Assembly: GCA_964400105.1 (NCBI GenBank)
Contig: CAYNTG010000007.1
Location: 1 to 48,644, forward strand
DNA from: CAYNTG01 sp964400105
Lineage (GTDB): Bacteria; UBP14; UBA6098
Reading direction: 5' to 3'
DNA length: 48,644 bases
Numbering within the stretch: the first letter of the stretch is position 1; each line of letters starts with the position of its first letter. The notes under the pieces were generated by a model that worked only from the letters and a program-made list of their open reading frames with translations, had not been told where the DNA came from and did not search any database. The position numbers and the translations under genes are program-made. Positions 17,026 to 27,900 of this stretch are shown one piece after another.

Positions 17026-20000
17026 TTACTTCATAAGTATAAGCTTCCCTGTGGATTCCTTGCTGCCAGAAACCATGCGAACGAAATACACGCCGCTCGG
17101 CATCCCAGAAGCATCCCATATCGTTGAATATGTGCCCGGTTTGAGATCGAGATCGATGAGCGTCTCGACAACCTTACCGCTGATATCATAGACGGTAACC
17201 GAAACTCTCTCGGCATTCGGAACCTCGAACTTCACGGTCGTAACCGGGTTGAACGGGTTCGGATACGCGCCGACAATAGCCATCTCGGTCGGGCGATTAT
17301 TATCAACCTGCTTGATATACTTGTTCGCGATACCGAGCTTCCACAGATATGCCGAGGCTGCACGCGTCTGCGGCGTAATCGTATCAACCATGCCGCCGAG
17401 ATAGATCGATCCGATCATCGCCTGCGACGGGCCGTTGTAGAAGAATACTCTCGGAATCGAGTCCTGGTCGAAGCCGACCGGCGATGTAATGCCGCTCGTC
17501 GTCGCGAGAACATCCACCAGATGGTCAGCATCGCCAGCGGAATCGTACTCGGCTGCAATATACGGTCTTGCCGGGTTGCCCCAAAGAATCGGTGCCCCCC
17601 AGAACCATGCAACGTTGAAGTCCGGCGAACCGTCGTTGACGAGATTCAGGTTCATGTTGTCGAAGAAGTCCTCGCCGTCGTAGTCCGCACCGAAGTCCGG
17701 TCCCTCGACGATGATCTTCTTGCCGCCGGTCGCACGATAACCCTCGAGCTTGGCCAACGCCGACGCCGGAAGCGTCGTGTTGTCCGCATCGTTGATTCCG
17801 AGTGCGAGAACGACGACGTCATAATCGTCAAGATTATAACCGGCCAGCGGATCGGTGACTTCGTCATCGGTCACCGCAACGCTCATACCGATATCGAGAG
17901 TTAGGCCCCTAAGCATCGTATACCACCATTCGCCGACACCCTGAGTTCCACCGTTGCAAGGAGTTGCTTCGTTGTCCCAGTCGATGACCAGAATCTCGGT
18001 GGTGTCCGTGACCGTCTGCGAAACGGTGTCTTCGTTGCCCGCGAGAGGCGAGAAATAAGAGGCCGCATCATACTTAACTTCAACATCGTAGTAGTAATGC
18101 GTTCCATCGGCAACCAGAGTATCCGAATAAGCCGCCGCAGGTGCCGGAACCTTCGCGATCAAGCTGACCGTCGGAAGAGTAGCATCTGTGAAAGGTAATT
18201 GCGAACGGCAGACGTAATAGGTATCCGGCATCGCGCACAGCGTTCCCGGCTCGGTCCATGAAAGATCGATCGAGAGAGCTGCGGTCGTCGGGCGCATCAT
18301 TGTCTCGCCGGCAACGGTAAACGCCGTAATCGGAGCGAGATAGCAAAGCGCAACATCGAGCGTATCGTCGGCGATCAGCAATATGCTATCTATCGAAACG
18401 CTCTTGTGGAACGGTGCAGTAACAGTGAGGTTGTAATATCCGTGAACGACGATGTCGGCGAAGTTGACAACACCCGTCGAAGGTGTGGTCTCGGTGCCGA
18501 TCCCAACGAGCGTAACGCTCGCGCCGGACTCGTCCGTGCCGCTACCAAGATCGACCTCGACTCGGAGATTGACCGGAGCAGGCTCGAGCCTAAACACGAT
18601 TCCCGAATAGCCCTCACGCGGAATATTTAACAGCGTGCAAGCATCGAAATATCCAGGATAGCTCGCGCAGATCGTGTGAAGCCCGATAAGGACGGAATCC
18701 AGGAACGCGCCGGTCGTATCCGTAACGACGCCGGTCGGCGCTCCATCTACCGAGATTGCTATTCCGGGCATAGCGAGACCCTCAATGGTCGCGGTTCCCG
18801 AAATCTCGACCGGAACCTGAATCAGGTTATGGTCGATCTCGATATCGACGGCGGCAACCGTGAAGGTCGTATCCCAGAGTGGATATGCCGGATAGCTGAC
18901 GATTAACGTATATGTTTCTCCAGAAGGAACGCATGGGAACTCGTAAGAGCCACCGGAAAGCGTGTTCATCTGGAATGTATCCGTTCCGGCCGCCGAAACG
19001 ACCATCACGTTAACGCCCATCATGGGCGTTCCATCGACGGAGATAACGCCGAATACCGGCTGGCACGCCGGATAAACCGTAACGTCGTTGATAACGGTCG
19101 AATCGGTAACGCTGCAGCAAACCGTATCGATAACCGGAGTCCAACTGCCATATGTGTAAGTCAATTCGTGGCAGCCGAGCGGAAGGCTCGTGAACAGATA
19201 TGACCCGATCGAGTCCGTCTCTACCCATGAACCGCCTGTAACCTGCACGCGAACACCGCTGTTATTATCGTCGCCGAACACATTGACCGTGCCGGAGATG
19301 TTGTAATACTCATGCATTACGCTATCGGGATAATCGACGGAAATGAACAGCGACTGTGTATTGCTGACATATGTAACCGATGTCTCATCGCTGAGGACCG
19401 ACCATGTTGCGTCTTCATAGGGCCTTGCAGGCATCGGATCGAGAACCGATTGAATCTTGAAATAGACGATTACCTCGCCTGAAGCGCTGAAAATCGGCGC
19501 GCTGGAGTTCCAAGTCACCTCGACGGACGGATGATCGCTGGAAACGACGCCGACCTCCCAGATGCTGCCTAGCGAACAATTATTGCGATAATCGGTAACC
19601 AATCTATTGTAAGGCACCGGGTCGCTGCTAACGAAATGGTATCCGGAAGCCGAAGGGCTCGGCGGAGGAAGAATCTCTTCCAAAGTCGCATCGAAGCCGT
19701 CGCTCGCTTCCGTGTCCATTCCAAACGTGATCTCCTCGATATCGCCATAATCGAACTGAAGACCAAGATTGAACTCTGGGCCGCAAGCTATCGAACCTGT
19801 GGTGAAGGTCCATATCTTGTGCCTGTGGTTCGGAACCGGCGCGTTGTCATCGACGTGAATATCGACCGTATAGGTCGTTAGGTTATTCCATGTTCCAATA
19901 CCAGGCATATAGGTGATGTGACTACCACCAGATATATACGTTGCGGTATAAGTAGTAACCGCCGAACCGTTGATCGACATCGTGAAGGATTCAATATCGA

Positions 20001-21762
20001 CACCGCTCTGATAATCGACGACATCGAAGGTAAGCGGGTTGATGACGCTCGTGCCACTATCCTCGTGCGATATGCTAAGGATAACCGGAGGTGTCGTGTC
20101 CACGCTGTCACCGGGAAGCATTCTTATAAACACCTGCTGACCGGCATCGAACGAAGCGGTTTCGTAAAGATCCATGAGCACATAATCGCCGCCTACCGGA
20201 ATCGCTCCTCTATCGATAACCGCGAATTCGAACTTAGAAGGAACCGGCAGAGCGCTGTTGTCCCATGCAAGGACGAGCTCGGCATCCGGCTCGAAAACAT
20301 CGATAATCCACTGTTTGATTCCATAATCGGTGGATTTAATATCCGTCGAAAGCGTCGGAACCTCCGGATGGGTCGGATCGAAGAGCGGGAAGTAACCGCG
20401 CGCACGGCCGGGAATCAAGAATTGCGGAACATCCAAACCCGAATCATAATCATCGGAACCATCCGTATCGAGACCGATAGTGAGATTCGTCGTAGCCGTG
20501 TCCACGCCGTCTATCGAATGCAACTTTAGCGGATATGTGAACTCGGCAACGTCGCCGGGGTCCTTTACCCTGAACATCCATGTCGTGTCGCTTTCGTTCG
20601 GGACGTCTGCAAAGTCCGCAGCGGAAATCTTGACGGTGAACCATGTTGCATAAGGCATAACCCCCGGCGGGCAATACTCTACGGAATATCTATTTATACC
20701 GGTGCCAAGCTCGGTGATCGTATAATCCGCTCTCGGAATAACGACGGTGTTAACCGTGAGAACGATCGTGCTGCTATCGACGCCGCGCTCGTTGTCGCGG
20801 ATCGAAACAGAGATGCACTCGTAGATATCAACCAAAGTATCTCCGTCGAGCGGAGCCATGTTATAGAATTCGGGCGGATCGGTATCCTCGATAAGCTCCG
20901 TCGTCGTGAATGAAACCACGACCGGCTCTGCCATGCAATTAACGGAATCCGAAAGATCGCACGCCGTAACCGAGTAATATATCGAATCGAGCTCCGGCCA
21001 CAAACCAGTCAAATCGACCGGACCGAGCGTCGCGCGGAACCCGCCGACAAGCGGCGTCCAAACGACTAAATCGGTGACATCGACAGCCGTTAAAATATCT
21101 CCGCCAATCCAAAGCATTACTACTATAGATGTCTCGTCCACACCAGCGATATCGTCCTTTATATCGAACTGGATATTCTCAGCCAGATCGACTCCGCCCT
21201 CGCCTGGAAGCGGATCGAAACCGGTTACATAAGGAGGCTCGAGATCGAACATCTCAACCGGCATATAGCGAACGACAACATCTTCGATCGGCCCGAAAAC
21301 GAATTCCTCTACGGCCGACATATCTACCCAATCTGCTGGATCGATATCGGTTATATCTTCGATGATAGATTTGCTTGCAACAACAAAGAACCCGTCATCC
21401 GGGATATCCGTGGTGTCCCATCGTGCATATCTATCGTCCAAACCATAATAACCTTCCGGTCTCATTACCCAATACTTATATGCAAGCGGGACATCCCTTC
21501 CGCGAATATCCGTGGAGAGTTTTGGGTATGAAGGATCATCCAAAGGAAAAAACGCGCCCTTACCATCGGGCGGAGTAAAGTAAGGAACATCTAAATATGC
21601 ATCGTAGCCATCGGTGCCGCCCGTGCTGACTCCGAATGCAAGATCGTGCGACGCTCCAACAGCCGGTTCGAGAGTTACAGTATAAGACCAACTCTGAGCA
21701 ACAACCAATCCTGCAAGCAACATCATCATTGCGGCAAAAACAATAAGTTTTCCCTTAAACAT
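17026..21762 (-). CDS. Very large secreted multi-domain protein with type IX sorting domain
   Basis: 1578 residues with a clean signal peptide (M-F-K-G-K, hydrophobic core, V-V-A-Q). Three copies of the D-x-x-A/G-x-D-x-Y-D module open the protein (about residues 39-170, 423-552, 676-775), separated by Ig-like domains of the kind that begin D-x-x-P-P-x-I/V. From about residue 820 to 1055 come three carboxypeptidase-regulatory-like domains, then a fibronectin-III-like stretch. Next comes a Rossmann-like domain (about 1255-1490, ILVIDWDNE, then YDVVVLALG and KKIIVEGPDFG) reminiscent of ThuA/glutamine-amidotransferase-like folds, without a catalytic Cys that I can assign. The C-terminus is a sorting domain (YPNPFNPVTTVKFEVP, final L-I-L-M-K). 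Probably surface-exposed. ATG 21762 has GGGG 8 nt upstream. A strong terminator follows. Confidence 0.82.
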   Translation of the reverse strand: MFKGKLIVFAAMMMLLAGLVVAQSWSYTVTLEPAVGASHDLAFGVSTGGTDGYDAYLDVPYFTPPDGKGAFFPLDDPSYPKLSTDIRGRDVPLAYKYWVMRPEGYYGLDDRYARWDTTDIPDDGFFVVASKSIIEDITDIDPADWVDMSAVEEFVFGPIEDVVVRYMPVEMFDLEPPYVTGFDPLPGEGGVDLAENIQFDIKDDIAGVDETSIVVMLWIGGDILTAVDVTDLVVWTPLVGGFRATLGPVDLTGLWPELDSIYYSVTACDLSDSVNCMAEPVVVSFTTTELIEDTDPPEFYNMAPLDGDTLVDIYECISVSIRDNERGVDSSTIVLTVNTVVIPRADYTITELGTGINRYSVEYCPPGVMPYATWFTVKISAADFADVPNESDTTWMFRVKDPGDVAEFTYPLKLHSIDGVDTATTNLTIGLDTDGSDDYDSGLDVPQFLIPGRARGYFPLFDPTHPEVPTLSTDIKSTDYGIKQWIIDVFEPDAELVLAWDNSALPVPSKFEFAVIDRGAIPVGGDYVLMDLYETASFDAGQQVFIRMLPGDSVDTTPPVILSISHEDSGTSVINPLTFDVVDYQSGVDIESFTMSINGSAVTTYTATYISGGSHITYMPGIGTWNNLTTYTVDIHVDDNAPVPNHRHKIWTFTTGSIACGPEFNLGLQFDYGDIEEITFGMDTEASDGFDATLEEILPPPSPSASGYHFVSSDPVPYNRLVTDYRNNCSLGSIWEVGVVSSDHPSVEVTWNSSAPIFSASGEVIVYFKIQSVLDPMPARPYEDATWSVLSDETSVTYVSNTQSLFISVDYPDSVMHEYYNISGTVNVFGDDNNSGVRVQVTGGSWVETDSIGSYLFTSLPLGCHELTYTYGSWTPVIDTVCCSVTDSTVINDVTVYPACQPVFGVISVDGTPMMGVNVMVVSAAGTDTFQMNTLSGGSYEFPCVPSGETYTLIVSYPAYPLWDTTFTVAAVDIEIDHNLIQVPVEISGTATIEGLAMPGIAISVDGAPTGVVTDTTGAFLDSVLIGLHTICASYPGYFDACTLLNIPREGYSGIVFRLEPAPVNLRVEVDLGSGTDESGASVTLVGIGTETTPSTGVVNFADIVVHGYYNLTVTAPFHKSVSIDSILLIADDTLDVALCYLAPITAFTVAGETMMRPTTAALSIDLSWTEPGTLCAMPDTYYVCRSQLPFTDATLPTVSLIAKVPAPAAAYSDTLVADGTHYYYDVEVKYDAASYFSPLAGNEDTVSQTVTDTTEILVIDWDNEATPCNGGTQGVGEWWYTMLRGLTLDIGMSVAVTDDEVTDPLAGYNLDDYDVVVLALGINDADNTTLPASALAKLEGYRATGGKKIIVEGPDFGADYDGEDFFDNMNLNLVNDGSPDFNVAWFWGAPILWGNPARPYIAAEYDSAGDADHLVDVLATTSGITSPVGFDQDSIPRVFFYNGPSQAMIGSIYLGGMVDTITPQTRAASAYLWKLGIANKYIKQVDNNRPTEMAIVGAYPNPFNPVTTVKFEVPNAERVSVTVYDISGKVVETLIDLDLKPGTYSTIWDASGMPSGVYFVRMVSGSKESTGKLILMK

Positions 21763-21781
21763 GTGGCTTACCCCTTTCTGT

Positions 21782-21806
21782 AAAGATTCCTTTGTAAGAA
21801 ATCTTT
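21782..21806 (-). other. Small hairpin in the leader of the 1578-residue protein gene
   Basis: AAAGATT (21782-21788) and AATCTTT (21800-21806) can pair over 7 bp with an 11-nt loop, 20 nt before the ATG. It could shield the ribosome-binding region or protect the mRNA end, but it is AT-rich and weak. Confidence 0.25.
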
Positions 21807-21870
21807 TGAATTAATTTCTTTTTAAACTAAACGCGACTCAAAAAAATCGATAAATCAAAATCATATGTCG

Positions 21871-21900
21871 ATGGGCGACCCCCTTGAAGGGGTCGCCCAT
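21871..21900 (-). terminator. Strong hairpin after the giant gene
   Basis: A perfect 12-bp stem ATGGGCGACCCC (21871-21882) / GGGGTCGCCCAT (21889-21900), 6-nt loop, 15 nt beyond the stop at 21916. The minus-strand side has no immediate T-run, though CGATTTTTTT occurs about 25 nt later. On the plus strand CTTTTCG follows. It may act as terminator or as a 3'-end stabiliser. Confidence 0.65.
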
Positions 21901-21915
21901 CTTTTCGAAGTATAT

Positions 21916-24900
21916 TTACTTCATCAAGGTCATCTTGCTGGTGGCCTTGAAGTCACCTGCTTCCAACCTGTAGAAGTAGATTCCACTTGGAACCGGTTTG
22001 CCATCAGCATCGGTGCCATCCCAGACAACCGACCTGTAACCGGCATCGACGTCGCCATCGATCAGCGTGGTCACCTTTTGACCGAGAACGCTGTAAACCT
22101 CGAGCTTACCCTGACAATCGACCGGCACCTCGTAAGAGATAACCGTAACCGCATTGAACGGGTTCGGGAGGTTATTACCGAGTGCGAAGACCTCGGGAAT
22201 CGCAATACGGTTAGCAACCAGCTTGTGAACGCCCGGCGTAACGTTGATTACGCTGCCGTCCTCGACGGTCTTGCCGTTAAAGCTGAGTACCCATTCCGAA
22301 TTGTCGAACTCGACAACTGCTTCGACAACCGCGTCGGCTTTGACATCCCACGTGAGGATGTTTTCAACCGCGCGAATGTCTGTGTCGAGACCGGAGCCGA
22401 TAACCATGCTGACATCGCCCGGACGCACCGGAATAGCATAGTGATCAACACCGCGATCGTATTCCGAAGTCGCGCCGCGTGCAGAACCGAAGACAACCGT
22501 CGAAACATCGGCGATAAGCCTTCCGGTGAACACAGGTTCGACCTTGGAATCCTTGATCGTATAGACAACCTTGCGACCTGGAGCGCCGGGAACCTCGAGC
22601 GTGCAGGTATCGAGCGCCATCACGAGATGGCCGCGGCAATGCCACAGCGTATCGGTCGGGACGTAATCGACACCGCAGTCGTAGATTCTGGTTTCCGTCG
22701 CATCGATTTGATCAGCCGGAATCGTGTGCGGGTTGGTGAAATCGACATCGGTCCAGATTCCACCGACCAAGTTCCAGCCAGGAACCAAATCGGTCGTGAA
22801 GCTCTCTACCGGAACACCACAGATTGTGATCGTATCTGCTGCGGTCGGGTAGATTGCAAGACCCTCGCCTGCGACCAGAAGGTCGGCTGGCGGAACGGCC
22901 ACGTAATCGCCGTCAACCATGCGATAGACGGTCATACCTGGGAATGTCCCACCAATAGTCGGAACCGGATCGGGCATAACGCTTATGCCGATAAGGTTCC
23001 AATCCGGGCAAAGGATGAACTCACAGCAATGCTCCTCAGGAACAACCGTGATAACGACACACGTCGCATTGCCAGCCAAGTCCCAGGCGGTAACCGTAAT
23101 GAGATCGCCGGGATTCGGTGCTGCGCCGACCCATGGAGTCGATGCAACGGCACCCATCGGGTCAACCCAGAAGGTGTCGCCGAGCATAGCATCGGCCGAA
23201 TCGGTAACGATAACATAGACGTAACCGTTGCCGCCAAGGTCGATGAAGTTGTCGCCCAGATAGTTATCACCAAACGCATCGGTGAAACCGATGAAGGTCT
23301 CGCCGGTAGCGATGATGAGGTCTGAATCGACAATCGGATCCTCGATGTCCACGAGAACGAGCTTGCCAACGGCGTCGCTGGTGCGGGCTTCGTCGTACTC
23401 GAGGATATTGCCAGCAGCGTCGCGGCCCTTGACGAGCAAGTAGGCGATACCCTGAGCATCGAGACCCTCTGGCTCTCCGGCGACATCCCAGTTATAGACA
23501 TAGATGTCGTCTGCGAAGAAGTCGAGCTTCTCTGTGAATGTGTAACCGATCGCGGCGTCATAAGACGTTGGACTTCCGGCAGCCATGTAGTCCGGCTGAC
23601 GCCAGAACAGGTTATGGATGTCGTAATCGTCGCGATCGTCGTCCCAGAGCCTGGACTCAAGATGGTCGTTCGCATCGTCGAAGCTGCCGTAAATCGGCAT
23701 TCCGTCGATCGTCAACCTCATGATGTCCCACATGCGGCTATAGACGTATTCGCTATAGTTATAGTAGGACACGGGATCGCCGTCTGCGGCCGGATCGAAG
23801 ATCGTCTCGTCCCAATCGAAGATCAGGTCGAAATGGCCCTCGTTGACGACCCAGATATATTCCTCTTCAGGATAATCCATCGTATTCATCGCACGGCATG
23901 GAACGGTCGAACCATCGCGCAACATGCTGACATCATACGAAGGATCGTATGTATCGAGAAGCAGGTATCCGACATGATCCCAGTCGTGGAAGCTTTCGCT
24001 AACATCGCTATATGTGTGCTCCGTGGCGGTAATCTTGACCAGACCGTCGTAACGGTTGTCCTGATCGTCCACCGTCCACTTATACACCCAGAAGCTTCTC
24101 TCGCCAACCGTGTAAATATCGGAGCTATCGAGCGTGACGCTGATTTCCGGGTTCGATCCGGAGATGTCGCCACCCCAATAATCGGCGAGGTTAAGGTAAA
24201 TTTCCTGAACGTTGATGTCCGTCGGGAGCACCTCGAGAACGACGTAAAGACTGTCGCCCGGATAACCGCCGGCCTCTGTGTAAGAATGCATCAGAGGATC
24301 GGAGGATGTGTAATCCGGATTGTTAAACGTCGTCAACTGGATGATCGGGAAGAACTCGTCCAGCCTATAGAAGTCCGGCAGGGTATCGATCGCACCGATA
24401 GCATCGGTATCGATCCAACCCCAGGTCGGCCAATCCGGCCACTCTTGCTCCATGGAGGAATCCCACCACGGTAAGATATCGTCGGAATTATTGACCGTCG
24501 GGAAGTTACCCGCAACGGACCTAAGAGCGTCTTCCAGATCGTCGCCACGAGCGACAAACGGAGGACGGAGAATAGTCAGCGTGTCCGAATCGTAGAAGTC
24601 GAACTCGCAATCGGTGTGATAGTATGTCCAGTATTCGGTACTCGCGCCTTCATCGTATTCTGCAACAACGTGTAGCGCGTCGAACGCCTTCCAACTAACC
24701 GTCCACATTCCAGGCGGCAATCCTTCTGGATTTTCATACTCTAAGCAGATTATCGAATCCGTCGGATCGAAGTAGAGCGGCGGGCTAACGCCGATCTCGG
24801 CAAAGTTACCGTCGAACGCATCGTCTGGATAGAGTGAGTAATTTGAACCGTCTATTAGACTATGGAGCCAAACGCCCATCTTGTCGAACTGATCGATGTC

Positions 24901-27900
24901 ATCGCCACCCCAGCAAAGCTTCAGCTTGGTCGATCCATACGGGAGCACAGTGTGATCGCCGTGGACAACCTCGCCATCGCCGAGATAGGTCATAGTCGGT
25001 TCGACCCTCTTATTATCGATACGGATGTTGCGATTAACCGTCGATAGGAACGGATCGGACGGACGGAATCTGCTGTAAGCCTCCATCAAGATGTAGACGT
25101 ACATCTCGTTGTTGGCATACAGAGTCGGAGCGCCGCCAAGAGCCGTGTAATAATCATGAAGTATATCCAGCTCGTCGGTCGGAATTCCGATCCACGTGTT
25201 TTCGCCATCGATCCAGATGTTCTCCGAATACATGTTGTCCTCGACCCAGTGGAATGTATAGCCATCGGTAAGGGTCGTCCCCGGATCGAATGGCTCATTA
25301 CTCCACCATAACTTGAACACAACAGAATCGGTCTCTGCAAGGCTATTGTCCCAGTAACCGGTGACCGAATGTTCGCGCGGGTCTTCGGTATAGGAGCAAC
25401 GAGTAGAGTCCTCGAGGTCTCCGTCGGAGACGCCCCAACCGGACAAGACATTCATGTCTTCCGGCGCGGTGTCGTATTCATCGACGCGCGGCCACTCGAC
25501 AGTGATGCCCCAAGGCATTCCAGTTACAACACGGATCGGATATTCGACAGCCATCATGTAGTTGTTGGCATTATCGTCGAATCCCTGAACGCGAAGTTTG
25601 CCGATTCCGTCCATAGCTCCGCCACCGGCGAGAACCATGTAACCGATCCACTCTCTGTCGGAATTCCAACCATCGTCGTAAGACTCGGCGGAACCAGGCA
25701 TTGTCGGGGCCTCATCGCTGCCCGGAGCCGGGCGGAACGAGCCGGGATAAACCATCTCTATGTCGCGATAATCGACATAATACTGGGCCAGCGGATAGTG
25801 CAATCCACCACTGCCGGCTCCGACGGTTTCCATAGGAAGCACCGGGAACCAGTGCGTCCAACCATCCGGCTGGAAACGAACGATATGACCGTAAAGGTGA
25901 TCGGCTTCACGCATGTCCATGTTGTCGTTGAACCAAAGGCGAACGATAACGGTGCAAACATCCGAGAAGTTATAGATACCAACGATACTATCCTGATCGG
26001 GAACATCCCACGGCAGCTTGAATAGATCATCGTCCCAATCGGTAAGTGCAACATCGCCGTATATCGGATCGCCCAATGAATCGGTGCCGATAACTTCAGC
26101 AACCATGGTTCCGAGCGCAAAGCCCTTAACCTCGGGAAGTCCGTTGTCGAGTCCGGTCTTGCGGCTCGTAACGAGCTTCGTGTTGCCCAAACGGTCCTGA
26201 ACGACCGCTTCGGCAAAGATGCTGTCAGCGATAAAGATGGTATCGTTCTCGACCGTGGTCGTAACGGGGGTCGGCATCGCGCCGGCCCTGTCGAGACCGT
26301 GATAGATGTTGATTCCAATACCGAGCGCCATCCAATTGGCGACCATGACTTCACGTGCACAGTTGTGAACGTTGTAGCCATCGTTCGTCCAATAGTAGTA
26401 AGGCTCGGTGCCGGGATTGTAAACCATGCCAGCATCCTCGTCGACCGATGTTCCATATAGATACTTCACCCAATCGGTGGCGGGATCGACGGCCGGAATC
26501 GGCCATATGGACGACCAGCCGGGAGCCACTGTAAGACCGGGGGCACAACCGACGTTCTCGTCGTATACGTTGTGAAGCCTCAGCCTGAGGGTGTTGTTGG
26601 AATCGTGGACGAGATTGCAGTTAACCTCTTCGTAACCGGTCGTTCCATCTGGATCAAGGAACAGGGCTGTCGGAGCCTGCATGTCGATCTGATACATCCA
26701 GTTGAAGACATGCTTCGTGTATTCTCCCGATCCATGACTGAAGTCGCTCGGCTCGCGAACGTTGAATGTAAGTGCAACATCGATGACGTCGCCGTGCTGA
26801 TAACCGATAATGGTATCGGTAACCAGTTCGGGATCGGTCTCGAGTGTGTCTATCCTGCGGATAGTATATAACCAGACGCTGTCCTGATCGATCGGGCCGA
26901 CGTGGAGTCTGCCCCAATCGACACAACCCGTGCGTTCTGGATAGTAATTGATAAAGCATGGCGAGCAGTCGCAGTCATACCATTCGTCGATCGCCCAAAC
27001 GAATTCGCCTTCGGCGTCCGTCAGTTTGATAACGACGTGCGGAACGCGACCGGTGAGCGTGTCATCGTCCGGCGTCGAGCCGTGGAGACACTCCCAAACA
27101 ATCGAGTCGGTGCATGTGTAAATCTCTGCAACCATGAAGTTGAGGTCCTTCGCATAGAAGTCAACATATGGATCGCTCGCTTCCATCGGGGAAGCGGCCT
27201 CTATATCGCCCTCTTCTAATACGAGTTCCCAATCCTCATAATAACCGGTCCATGCGGCAAACAACGTATTGTATAAACCGGTCAGATCGGGAGGATAGTT
27301 ATAATCCATAGCGGTCTGATAGGCATCGTATGCGCCGTCGTTGAACCACATTACGCTGTTAAGCCATGTCTCGGCCTGAACCTCGAAACTGTCAACCTGA
27401 ATGAGGTCCCAGTTCGGGTTATACCAGTCGTGCATGTCGTAAATGTCGAGCCAGTAAGTGACATCGAGAGTATCGACATTCATGTCGGTATAATCATTGC
27501 GGCCATAACGCCAAGCCATGAAGCTGCTCGTCGGCGAGCTATACGGATCATAGGTGTGCCACCAGCGGTAGGTACCACCGGAAACGGAAACCTCGGAAGC
27601 GGGATACCACGGAACATCCGGGCTGTCGCCGGCATAAAGCTCCCAGACCACCTTGTCGTGGGGCTGGAAGAAGTTACACGTGGCATCGGTGCCGTCGCCG
27701 TAAAGCATCAGGATCGCGCCGCGCTCTTCGTCCGGGTCCGGAATGAGCTGCCCATAGTAATATTGATATCCGCGACCGGGAATGTCGTGATAAGCGACAT
27801 GAACCTCGCCGAATTTGAGATCCTGGAATATGATCTCATCGGTGTAAGGTCCGCCGATGGTCATCGTATCGGTGAATGTCAGAACGATGTCGCAACCTTC

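Noticed and set aside
21865..23325. Long open frames on the strand opposite the giant gene, including 486 codons here and 765 codons at 28750-31047.
   Set aside because: They are antisense to a gene with signal peptide, repeats and sorting domain. Their length follows from GC-rich codon positions in the real gene (few TCA/TTA/CTA codons), and they show no start signals or domains.
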